Assembly: GCA_028679495.1 (NCBI GenBank)
Contig: JAJRBK010000119.1
Span: 1 to 9,498, forward strand
Reading direction: 5' to 3'
DNA from: Methanobacteriota archaeon
GTDB taxonomy: Archaea; Halobacteriota; Bog-38; Methanoflorentales; Methanoflorentaceae
DNA length: 9,498 bases
In this document: piece after piece, positions 1 to 5,915 of the stretch
How positions within the stretch are numbered: the stretch's first letter is position 1
Layout: every line of letters begins with the position of its first letter
Program-made: the position numbers and the translations under genes
Notes under the pieces: model-generated
Told to the model about the DNA's origin: nothing
The model's input: only the letters and a program-made list of their open reading frames with translations
Database searches by the model: none

Positions 1-1
1 A

Positions 2-340
2 CGCTTTACTTTGAAACGTTTTATACGCCGTGCAGAAGCTATTGAGCCGGCGTTCAAGCTTAAGTTACGAGTGTACACGGACCTTCGTAACCGAGGCTTC
101 GTTGTGAAGACTGGCTTCAAGTTTGGCAGCCATTTTAGAGCATATGAAGAAATTAAAGACGTCAATCGAATTCCGCACTCGAAATACCTTGTCCACGCTC
201 TGCCGGAAGACTATACAGTCACGCCGCCCGAAATGTCGCGGGCAATACGGCTTGCACACGGTGTACGCAAGCGAATGATCTTCGCGTATTGCAGCAAAAA
301 CGGTCTCGAGTACCTTGATATCGGGCGTGCAAAACCGTAG
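2..340 (+). CDS. endA: tRNA-splicing endonuclease, catalytic C-terminal part (5' truncated by window edge)
   Basis: EndA cuts the bulge-helix-bulge at intron-exon junctions of archaeal pre-tRNAs, and also pre-rRNA. The frame is open to the left edge, so the true start lies outside the window; the TTG at 11 is simply an internal codon in my reading. The visible part is the catalytic fold: the stretch RGFVVKTGFKFGSHFRAYE, then HSKYLV, then RLAHGVRKRM. Counting from the codon at 11, the expected catalytic triad is Tyr45, His56 and Lys87. The Tyr-His spacing of 11 and His-Lys spacing of 31 match the family. Whether this is the ~180-residue homotetrameric form or the ~350-residue duplicated homodimeric form cannot be told from here. 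trpS follows on the same strand after 138 bp. Family assignment is secure. Confidence 0.93.
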   Translation, partial: RFTLKRFIRRAEAIEPAFKLKLRVYTDLRNRGFVVKTGFKFGSHFRAYEEIKDVNRIPHSKYLVHALPEDYTVTPPEMSRAIRLAHGVRKRMIFAYCSKNGLEYLDIGRAKP

Positions 341-466
341 CGCCAGAGAGAGCGTTTCACAAAGCGAAGTGACGGGAGGGATCGGTAAGACGTTTAACGA
401 GAGCACGCTAATGCGGTGTGTTTATGAGCGTTAGGAGCCAACACTAGCCGACACATCTGTCATGAT

Positions 467-470
467 GGAG
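467..470 (+). promoter_or_regulatory. Ribosome binding site of trpS
   Basis: GGAG lies 8 nt before the ATG at 479. It supports that ATG as the trpS start and shows that this organism uses Shine-Dalgarno-led initiation at some genes. Confidence 0.6.
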
Positions 471-478
471 CAACGATA

Positions 479-1603
479 ATGCCAAGTGAGGAATTCATTG
501 TAACCCCGTGGGAGGTTGAAGGACACGTTGACTACGGAAAGTTGATTACACTCTTTGGCACTCAGCCGATAGATGACCACATCCTCGGGCGTTTTAAGAA
601 GTTGACGGGCTCAATTCCTCTGATGCTCAGGAGAAAGATCTTCTTTTCACAAAGAGACCTTAATTGGATCCTCGATTGCTATGAAGCAGGGCAAAGGTTT
701 GTCTTATACACCGGACGTGGGCCTTCCGGACACACCCATCTCGGTCACCTGATGCCGTGGGTCTTTACCAAGTACCTGCAGGACTCATTCGGCGCAGATT
801 TGTACTTTCAACTTACCGACGATGAGAAGTTTCTGCAGAAGGATCCCTTGAGTATGCATATGGTGCGTGGGTTCTCGTATGATAATGCCCTCGATGTCAT
901 TGCTCTTGGATTTGATCCACAAAAGACGCGCATTTTCCTCGACACAGAATACGTGCATACGCTCTATCCCATAGCGCTGGAGGTCTCAAAACGCGTGACG
1001 TTCTCAGCTGCTCGAGCAGTCTTCGGATTTGACGTCAGTACCAACGTAGGGATGATCTCTTTCACGAGCATGCAATCAGCGCCAGCATTTCTTCCTTCAA
1101 TTGAGGCAGGCCGAAATGTGCCTGTCCTTATCCCCTGTGCAATCGATCAGGATCCTCACTTCCGTGTTACGCGAGATGTTGCTCCTAAGATGGGGTACTA
1201 CAAGCCTGCACTGATTCATAGTCGTTTTTTTCCCAGCCTGTTAGGCCAAGACAAGATGTCGGCGTCTCTTCCCGAAACAAGCATATTTACGACCGACGAT
1301 CCAGATGAAGCGCGCAGGAAAATTGCTAACGCCTTTACCGGCGGACGGGCAACCGTACGTGAACAGCGCGAGCTTGGCGGCACTCCTGACGTATGCACGA
1401 TATACCAGTACGCGTTTTATCTCTTTGAAGAAGATGATCGGCGGGCATTCGAGCTACGAGAGGAATGCCTCACAGGGGCGCGCGCCTGCGGCACGTGCAA
1501 AAAAGAGCTCGCCGATAAGGTCGTGGCATTTCTAGAAGACCACCAACGCAAGCGAGAGCAAGCGAAAGACCGCTTGGAAGATTTTATGGTCCGCGACTGC
1601 TAG
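479..1603 (+). CDS. trpS: Tryptophanyl-tRNA synthetase, archaeal/eukaryotic type
   Basis: Cytoplasmic class Ic aminoacyl-tRNA synthetase that activates tryptophan with ATP and charges tRNA-Trp. The 374-residue protein carries the HIGH-type signature in TGRGPSGHTHLGHL (about residues 78-91) and the KMSKS-type loop as KMSAS (residues 259-263), preceded by LLGQD. The form GRGPSG...HLGH and the KMSAS loop are typical of archaeal/eukaryotic TrpRS rather than the shorter bacterial enzyme. Between them lies the Rossmann-fold core with the segment PCAIDQDPHFRVTRD (about 221-235), which is characteristic of the family. No extra N- or C-terminal domain is seen, and the length is normal. The ATG at 479 is preceded by GGAG. 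It sits between endA and pheS on the same strand, a translation-related neighbourhood. Nothing is odd in the reading frame. Confidence 0.97.
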   Translation: MPSEEFIVTPWEVEGHVDYGKLITLFGTQPIDDHILGRFKKLTGSIPLMLRRKIFFSQRDLNWILDCYEAGQRFVLYTGRGPSGHTHLGHLMPWVFTKYLQDSFGADLYFQLTDDEKFLQKDPLSMHMVRGFSYDNALDVIALGFDPQKTRIFLDTEYVHTLYPIALEVSKRVTFSAARAVFGFDVSTNVGMISFTSMQSAPAFLPSIEAGRNVPVLIPCAIDQDPHFRVTRDVAPKMGYYKPALIHSRFFPSLLGQDKMSASLPETSIFTTDDPDEARRKIANAFTGGRATVREQRELGGTPDVCTIYQYAFYLFEEDDRRAFELREECLTGARACGTCKKELADKVVAFLEDHQRKREQAKDRLEDFMVRDC

Positions 1604-1655
1604 AGGCAATTGGCCTGCGATATGCAACCGCGCACTTACATTTCTGATAGTTAAC

Positions 1656-1667
1656 AATAAATAATAA
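1656..1667 (+). promoter_or_regulatory. Candidate TATA-like box for pheS-pheT
   Basis: An A/T-only stretch, AATAAATAATAA, in the 106-bp gap between trpS and pheS. A transcript starting about 25 bp downstream (near 1685-1690) would leave a leader of roughly 20 to 40 nt, depending on which pheS start is used. A second possible TATA-like element is CGTATAGG around 1671-1678. The assignment rests only on composition and spacing. Confidence 0.4.
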
Positions 1668-1684
1668 CCACGTATAGGTTATTA
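1662..1684 (+). repeat. Perfect inverted repeat (8-7-8), candidate operator upstream of pheS
   Basis: The arms TAATAACC (1662-1669) and GGTTATTA (1677-1684) are exact reverse complements around a 7-bp spacer (1670-1676). The dyad overlaps the AT-rich putative promoter and lies 25 bp before the TTG at 1710. Arm length and spacing suit a dimeric winged-helix or HTH regulator binding DNA. A leader-RNA hairpin is the alternative. No second copy of the arms was noticed elsewhere in the window. Confidence 0.45.
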
Positions 1685-1727
1685 GGAAAAGGCGTCATTT
1701 TACGACGTTTTGACTGCAACGATTCGT

Positions 1728-3218
1728 ATGGAAGAGTTATCCAAGAACGACCTGTTAGTTCTGCAAACCCTTAAGCGCTTTAAGAAAATGCCAGTCGAGA
1801 CGCTAGCGAAAGAGACTGGGCTGAAATTTGAGGCGGCGCTTCAATCTGCGTATTTCCTGCACACATATGGTTTCGCTCAAGTAATTGAGACCGTGGATAC
1901 GATATATAGGCTGACCGATGAAGGATCAAGTTACGCTGAAAAGGGACTCCCAGAACGTCAAGTGCACGACTACCTGTTGATACATGGGCCGACCCGCCTC
2001 GCAGGTCTTAAGAGCCTTTTTCCTGCGGTGTCCGTGGCAATCGGGTGGTTGAAACGCAGGCGGTGGGCCTCGTTTGCTAAGGAAGATGGTGAATCACTCT
2101 TAGTCCCTGAAGCAGCGGACGAAGCTCCTGAAGAACGCCTCTTGCGAGAGGTACGGTACAGACCTCACTTTCGATTGGCAGATGTTTCGCTTGAACCACA
2201 GGAAGCGCAGCACGCGCTGCAAGAACTCGCTAGGCGGAACCTTGTAAGGACACACGATACTACAGCACGAGAGGTCGTTTTGACGGGCAAGGGCGAAGAC
2301 ACAGCACAGTTTGGACAATATTCAACCGGCCGCGACGTTAGCGTTCTTACGTCTGATATGATCCGTGATGGGACGTGGCGGGACCGTCTGAAGCCATATG
2401 ACGTACAGGTAGACGCCGCCCCGCTTTATCCAGGAAAAGGACACCCGCTTAGGCGTCTCATAGACGAAATGCGTGATATCTTCATAGCGATGGGTTTTGC
2501 TGAGTTTAAAGGCCCCGTCGTGGAAAACGAGTTCCACAACTTTGACGTGCTGTTTGTGCCACAGGATCACCCCGCCCGCGATGAACAGGACACGTTTTAT
2601 CTCCGCAGACCTGCAGCATTGGAACTGCCGACCGATCTCGTAAAGCGGGTAGCGGAAGCACACATCTCTGGCTGCCAAGGATCTATAGGCTGGGGGGGAG
2701 AATTTGACCTCGATCGGTCACGCCGAACTGTGCTAAGGACCCATACGACCGGGTCAGCGTTTCGTTATTTAGTCCGGCATCCTGAACCGCCAGCTATGAT
2801 TTTCGGTATAGATCGTGTCTTTCGCCGAGAAAGCATGGACTCGACGCATCTGCCGCAGTTTCACCAATGCGAAGGCACGATCCACGGCGACGATCTCAGC
2901 CTCGCCGATCTAATCGGCGTGCTCAAGACTGTTTTCCGACGACTAGGCTTTACCCGCATTAGGTTCAGACCTGGTTATTTTCCATTCACCGAACCAAGCC
3001 TTGAGGGTGACATCTTTGTCAACGGACGCTGGATGGAGCTCGTGGGAGCGGGCGTCTTTCGACCTGAAGTGACAGAGCCCCTCGGCCTTAAGAGCGTGTT
3101 GGGATTCAGCATTGGTATCGAACGAATCGCGATGCTAAAGCTAGGACTAAACGACATCAGAAAGCTATACATGAGTGACATCGCGTGGCTACGTGAGGTG
3201 CCGAGCGAGACACTGTGA
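1728..3218 (+). CDS. pheS: Phenylalanyl-tRNA synthetase alpha subunit, archaeal/eukaryotic type
   Basis: Catalytic subunit of the (alpha-beta)2 class IIc enzyme that charges tRNA-Phe. From the ATG at 1728 it has 496 residues. The N-terminal ~225 residues are winged-helix-like modules, including YRLTDEGSSYAEKGLPERQV, diagnostic of archaeal/eukaryotic PheS. The class II core follows. Motif 1 lies around HPLRRLIDEMRDIFIAMGF (from about residue 239), motif 2 is RRESMDSTHLPQFHQ (from about 366), the phenylalanine-pocket segment is GYFPFTEPS, and motif 3 is GIERIAML (Glu at about 465). The start is uncertain: an in-frame TTG at 1710 adds six residues. I prefer ATG 1728 because MEELSKNDLLVL fits the usual N-terminus, but neither has a convincing ribosome binding site. 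pheT follows after 8 bp. Confidence 0.97.
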   Translation: MEELSKNDLLVLQTLKRFKKMPVETLAKETGLKFEAALQSAYFLHTYGFAQVIETVDTIYRLTDEGSSYAEKGLPERQVHDYLLIHGPTRLAGLKSLFPAVSVAIGWLKRRRWASFAKEDGESLLVPEAADEAPEERLLREVRYRPHFRLADVSLEPQEAQHALQELARRNLVRTHDTTAREVVLTGKGEDTAQFGQYSTGRDVSVLTSDMIRDGTWRDRLKPYDVQVDAAPLYPGKGHPLRRLIDEMRDIFIAMGFAEFKGPVVENEFHNFDVLFVPQDHPARDEQDTFYLRRPAALELPTDLVKRVAEAHISGCQGSIGWGGEFDLDRSRRTVLRTHTTGSAFRYLVRHPEPPAMIFGIDRVFRRESMDSTHLPQFHQCEGTIHGDDLSLADLIGVLKTVFRRLGFTRIRFRPGYFPFTEPSLEGDIFVNGRWMELVGAGVFRPEVTEPLGLKSVLGFSIGIERIAMLKLGLNDIRKLYMSDIAWLREVPSETL

Positions 3219-3221
3219 GGT
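3216..3221 (+). promoter_or_regulatory. pheT ribosome binding site overlapping the pheS stop codon
   Basis: TGAGGT includes the pheS stop TGA (3216-3218) and a GAGG(T) Shine-Dalgarno element 5-6 nt before the pheT ATG at 3227. This arrangement predicts translational coupling, which suits production of two subunits in equal amounts. Confidence 0.65.
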
Positions 3222-3226
3222 ACTAA

Positions 3227-4810
3227 ATGCCGGTAGTTACGTTACATCGGGCCGATCTTGAGCAGATGGTTGGTAGGGACACGAACACGATCGTTGAAGT
3301 GCTTCCATTGCTTGGGGCCGACGTCGAATGTGTAAATGAGGAGATAGAGGTCGAGTTCTTTCCAAATAGGCCTGATTTATTTAGCGTTGAAGGGGCTGCG
3401 CGTGCTGTCAGAGGTATCCTCGAGGTTGAGACGGGATTACCTCATTACCTTACCACTCCTTCGGGCATCACGCTTACTGTTGATCCTTCAGTGAATGTCG
3501 TCCGTCCGTACGTTGTTTGTGCCGTAATCCGCGGCGTTTCAATGAACGACCGAACGATAAAGTCACTGATTGAGCTGCAAGAGGATCTTCACTGGGGCAT
3601 CGGACGGGACCGGAGGAAAGCGTCAATTGGCATCCATGATTTTTCCCGAGTAAGACCGCCGTTTCGATACACCGTCGGTGAAACACCTTTTGTCCCGCTT
3701 GAACTTACAGACCTCCTGACGCCCGCTGAGATCCTGCGCGTCCATCCAAAAGGTAAGGAATATGCGCATCTTGTCGGCAGTCATCACCCACTCATCCTGG
3801 ATAGCGAAGACAGAGTCCTCTCGTTTCCTCCAATTATCAATGGTGAGTTGACACGGGTCACCGACACGACAACGAATCTCTTTATAGACGTGACCGGACG
3901 TGAGATGAAAGCGATCCAAGATTGCCTTCATATACTGGTGACGGCACTAGCGGACAGAGGAGCGAGTATCGAAACGGTGGATGTGGTATACCACGACGCT
4001 AACGAAGTGCTCAAAACGCCAAACGTTGCTGGCGCTACGCACGTTATCAGCAGGAAAGACATAGAACAGCGTATAGGAACAGACCTCGATGAAGAAACGA
4101 TTCTTGCCTCATTTGCTAAAGTGCGTATGGATGCGCAGGCGAAAGATGACCTTTTCAGCGTCACCGTCCCCTGCTATCGAACTGACATCATGCACCCCGT
4201 CGACATCATTGAGGACGTTGCAATCGGCTTTGGGTATGATAGAATTCCGTCGTCATATCCCAAGCTGGGAACGATAGGTAAGCGACTTGAGCAAGAGCAC
4301 CGTGCAACGTTAGCGAGAGATGTATTGCAAGGGTTGGGCTTCATTGAAGTCATTACGCTTATGTTAGCTAATGAATCAGACGAAGCGGTGATCATTGAAA
4401 ACCCGATCCTTGAGGAGCACGTGAGCTTGAGAACGAGCCTGCTTCCTGGTCTCATAGGCACATTAGCACTTAACCAACACCGTGATTATCCTCAAATGGT
4501 GTACGAGGTTGGTGATGTGACCCGTCTTCTCGATATGTCAAACGTCGAAGAACGCTTGCTCTGCTCGGGCGTCATAGCATCGACTGAAGCCAATTTTACA
4601 GAGATCAAAAGGGTGGTGAGTGCACTCTTGAGAGAATTCACCATCGATTTTGAGGTCGTTGAGTCAACTCACCCGACCTTTATCGAAGGCAGACGAGCCA
4701 CGATTCTTGCGAAAGGACAAGCTATAGGCACGTTCGGTGAAATTGATCCAGACATCCTTACCGATCATAAGCTTGTCTTTCCTGTGGCAGCCTTCGAGCT
4801 CAACATCTAG
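3227..4810 (+). CDS. pheT: Phenylalanyl-tRNA synthetase beta subunit, archaeal/eukaryotic type
   Basis: Non-catalytic partner of PheS. The beta subunit carries tRNA contacts and the B3/B4 domain that hydrolyses Tyr mischarged on tRNA-Phe. The 527-residue length is close to the ~540-550 usual for archaeal PheT. It lacks the N-terminal OB-fold (EMAP-like) and C-terminal anticodon-binding extensions of the ~800-residue bacterial form. Visible parts are: an N-terminal B1-like domain with VEFFPNRPDLFSVEGAARAVRG (about 43-64); the B3/B4 region around SLIELQEDLHWGIGRDRRKASIGIHD; the B5 domain with the signature RTDIMHPVDIIEDVAIGFGYDRIP (from Arg318); and a catalytic-like core to the C-terminus ending in GEIDPDIL...FELNI. 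It is translationally coupled to pheS and convergent with the minus-strand gene ending at 4852, 41 bp away. Confidence 0.97.
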   Translation: MPVVTLHRADLEQMVGRDTNTIVEVLPLLGADVECVNEEIEVEFFPNRPDLFSVEGAARAVRGILEVETGLPHYLTTPSGITLTVDPSVNVVRPYVVCAVIRGVSMNDRTIKSLIELQEDLHWGIGRDRRKASIGIHDFSRVRPPFRYTVGETPFVPLELTDLLTPAEILRVHPKGKEYAHLVGSHHPLILDSEDRVLSFPPIINGELTRVTDTTTNLFIDVTGREMKAIQDCLHILVTALADRGASIETVDVVYHDANEVLKTPNVAGATHVISRKDIEQRIGTDLDEETILASFAKVRMDAQAKDDLFSVTVPCYRTDIMHPVDIIEDVAIGFGYDRIPSSYPKLGTIGKRLEQEHRATLARDVLQGLGFIEVITLMLANESDEAVIIENPILEEHVSLRTSLLPGLIGTLALNQHRDYPQMVYEVGDVTRLLDMSNVEERLLCSGVIASTEANFTEIKRVVSALLREFTIDFEVVESTHPTFIEGRRATILAKGQAIGTFGEIDPDILTDHKLVFPVAAFELNI

Positions 4811-4822
4811 ATACGAGGACAT

Positions 4823-4842
4823 CAGGCAGAAGGGCAAGCCTG
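4823..4842. terminator. Weak hairpin between convergent pheT and the YdjM-like gene
   Basis: CAGGC (4823-4827) and GCCTG (4838-4842) can pair across a 10-nt loop in the 41-bp convergent gap. No T-tract follows on either strand, so a role in termination or 3'-end protection is only suggested by position. Confidence 0.25.
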
Positions 4843-4851
4843 TGGGTCGGA

Positions 4852-5367
4852 TCAAGATCTTCTTGCGAGCAACTCTCGTAACGCGGCGATAAACACAAAA
4901 ACCACTGCGATTGCGACCGTGACAGACGAAATGACGTCCTGCTTAAGGCCAGGATTCCTACTTGGCATGCTTGCAGTGAATGCTATATTCGGCGTAATAT
5001 CTTGGTTCCGCATTAAGAGCTCACACGCGACCGCATAGTTATAGCCTATTACCGGGTAAAAGAGCGATATCCCGCCTTGAAACATGTCAAGGAGCATGTG
5101 ACTACCAAGATAGAGAACGGCAATAAGTGCGATACTGTACGCTTTTTTCTGTCCTGTCTTATAGGCATAGGCTCCTACAAAGAGAGGCGGCAACAAAACA
5201 AAAATATTGTGCAGCCACATGCGAGCAAAGTCTCCTGATCCAAGATGATCGATATCGGGCAAGATGGCTAACGGACTGAGCAGCAGAATATACGTCCGGC
5301 AGCGCCTGTCATAGAAAAGCAAGAGTGCTACGAGAGGAACAATTAGATGCAATAGAAGATCAGGCAT
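4852..5367 (-). CDS. YdjM/DUF457-like membrane protein, putative metal-dependent hydrolase
   Basis: A small integral membrane protein of about 171 residues from the ATG at 5367. A GTG at 5388 would add seven residues (MRRIPNI). I prefer the ATG because archaeal members usually begin with MPDLL.H. It carries the family's His/Asp pattern: MPDLLLHL at the N-terminus, LPDIDHL (Asp38, Asp40, His41), an isolated His in LHN (His53), and GSHMLLDMFQGG...LFYP (His90, Asp94). About four or five hydrophobic stretches are seen, including a C-terminal helix near VTVAIAVVFVFIAAL followed by a basic tail. These residues resemble a membrane-embedded metal site, and the family is annotated as putative hydrolases of unknown substrate. 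It is convergent with pheT and lies downstream of the tRNA-Arg gene on the same strand. The motif match is clear; the biochemical role is unknown. Confidence 0.8.
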   Translation of the reverse strand: MPDLLLHLIVPLVALLLFYDRRCRTYILLLSPLAILPDIDHLGSGDFARMWLHNIFVLLPPLFVGAYAYKTGQKKAYSIALIAVLYLGSHMLLDMFQGGISLFYPVIGYNYAVACELLMRNQDITPNIAFTASMPSRNPGLKQDVISSVTVAIAVVFVFIAALRELLARRS

Positions 5368-5513
5368 GATGTTGGGTATGCGCCTCACGAGCTAGGAATT
5401 CTATTCAAGTGGTCGTGACTGCCTCGCGGGTGCATATGCTCGCTATCAGACAAACGAATTTGGCAGAGTGAGCACAATGACACGTCGCGTAGCAAGCGTG
5501 TGAGAGGAAGGCT

Positions 5514-5533
5514 GCTCGCTAATTATAGCAAGC
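5514..5533 (-). terminator. Hairpin directly after the tRNA-Arg 3' end
   Basis: Read on the minus strand, GCTTGCT (5533-5527) pairs with AGCGAGC (5520-5514) with a single T·G wobble around the 6-nt loop ATAATT. The first base of the stem is the tRNA discriminator base. A pyrimidine-rich stretch (CCTTCCTCTC) follows. It may act in termination or in 3'-end processing of the tRNA precursor. There is no long T-run, so the call is tentative. Confidence 0.35.
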
Positions 5534-5607
5534 GGACCCGGAGGGATTTGAACCCTCGACCGCCGGCTTAGGAGGCCGGTGCCCTATCCTGACTAGGCTA
5601 CGAGTCC
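5533..5607 (-). tRNA. tRNA-Arg (anticodon CCT)
   Basis: The 75-nt cloverleaf folds completely. The acceptor stem is GGACTCG with CGGGTCC (one T·G wobble) and discriminator G. The D stem is GCCT/GGGC. The anticodon stem CCGGC/GCCGG carries loop CTCCTAA, giving anticodon CCT (reads AGG, arginine). The T arm is GAGGG-TTCAAAT-CCCTC with a 5-nt variable loop. No intron is present and CCA is not encoded. It lies 44 bp downstream of tRNA-Pro on the same strand and has its own upstream box A-like element. Confidence 0.95.
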
Positions 5608-5640
5608 TTGAATGCCTAATAGAAGCACGTCTGTACACTT

Positions 5641-5650
5641 CGATAAACTT
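5641..5650 (-). promoter_or_regulatory. Box A-like promoter element for tRNA-Arg
   Basis: AAGTTTATCG on the minus strand is centred about 38 bp upstream of the mature tRNA-Arg 5' end, the usual place for an archaeal TATA box at a tRNA gene. The core TTTATCG also occurs upstream of tRNA-Pro at a similar distance. Confidence 0.45.
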
Positions 5651-5651
5651 A

Positions 5652-5726
5652 TGGGGTAGGGCAGATTCGAACTGCCGTCCAAGCGTCCCAAACGCTCGAG
5701 GATGGACCAGGCTACCCTACTACCCC
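5652..5726 (-). tRNA. tRNA-Pro (anticodon TGG)
   Basis: A 75-nt cloverleaf. The acceptor stem GGGGTAG pairs perfectly with CTACCCC, followed by discriminator A. The D-arm is GGGTAGCCTGG-type, which is common in proline tRNAs. The anticodon stem GAGCG/CGCTT carries loop TTTGGGA, giving anticodon TGG (proline). The T arm is GGCAG-TTCGAAT-CTGCC with a short 4-nt variable loop. CCA is not encoded and no intron is seen. Two additional G residues directly precede the 5' end, so the exact mature end depends on RNase P; the 7-bp acceptor stem fixes it at 5726. Confidence 0.95.
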
Positions 5727-5753
5727 CCGGGCACTACTCATAGAGAACCTCTA

Positions 5754-5764
5754 CCGATAAAAAA
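5754..5764 (-). promoter_or_regulatory. Box A-like promoter element for tRNA-Pro
   Basis: TTTTTTATCGG on the minus strand lies centred about 33 bp upstream of the tRNA-Pro 5' end. It shares the core TTTATCG with the element before tRNA-Arg. The same T-run forms the tail of the terminator-like hairpin at 5759-5777. Confidence 0.45.
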
Positions 5765-5777
5765 GTTGCTTACGCAA
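5759..5777 (-). terminator. Terminator-like hairpin plus T6 downstream of the antiporter-like gene
   Basis: On the minus strand TTGC (5777-5774), loop GTAA, GCAA (5769-5766) and one C are followed by six T residues (5764-5759). The stem is only 4 bp, but the GNRA-type loop and the T-run fit an archaeal/intrinsic-type stop. It lies about 140 nt after the stop codon of the gene at 5916-7355. The remaining sequence between 5778 and 5915 shows no gene on either strand that I can support. Confidence 0.4.
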
Positions 5778-5915
5778 GACATGTATTGGAAGTAGGCTGC
5801 GCAGTACGGGAGCCTTTGGGATCCTGTTTTGTGTTCAGGGCGCAAGTAAAGAAGAGGTCCGCCCAAGAATCAGCTGACAGCCGTTTCTTTTGTTCTTTCC
5901 ATCGTGCGACTGAGC

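Noticed and set aside
11..13. TTG as start of endA
   Set aside because: The frame is open to the left edge and EndA proteins are much longer at the N-terminus; the gene is cut by the window.
65..406. Minus-strand open frame of 113 codons over endA
   Set aside because: Antisense to the catalytic EndA fold, with no recognisable motif.
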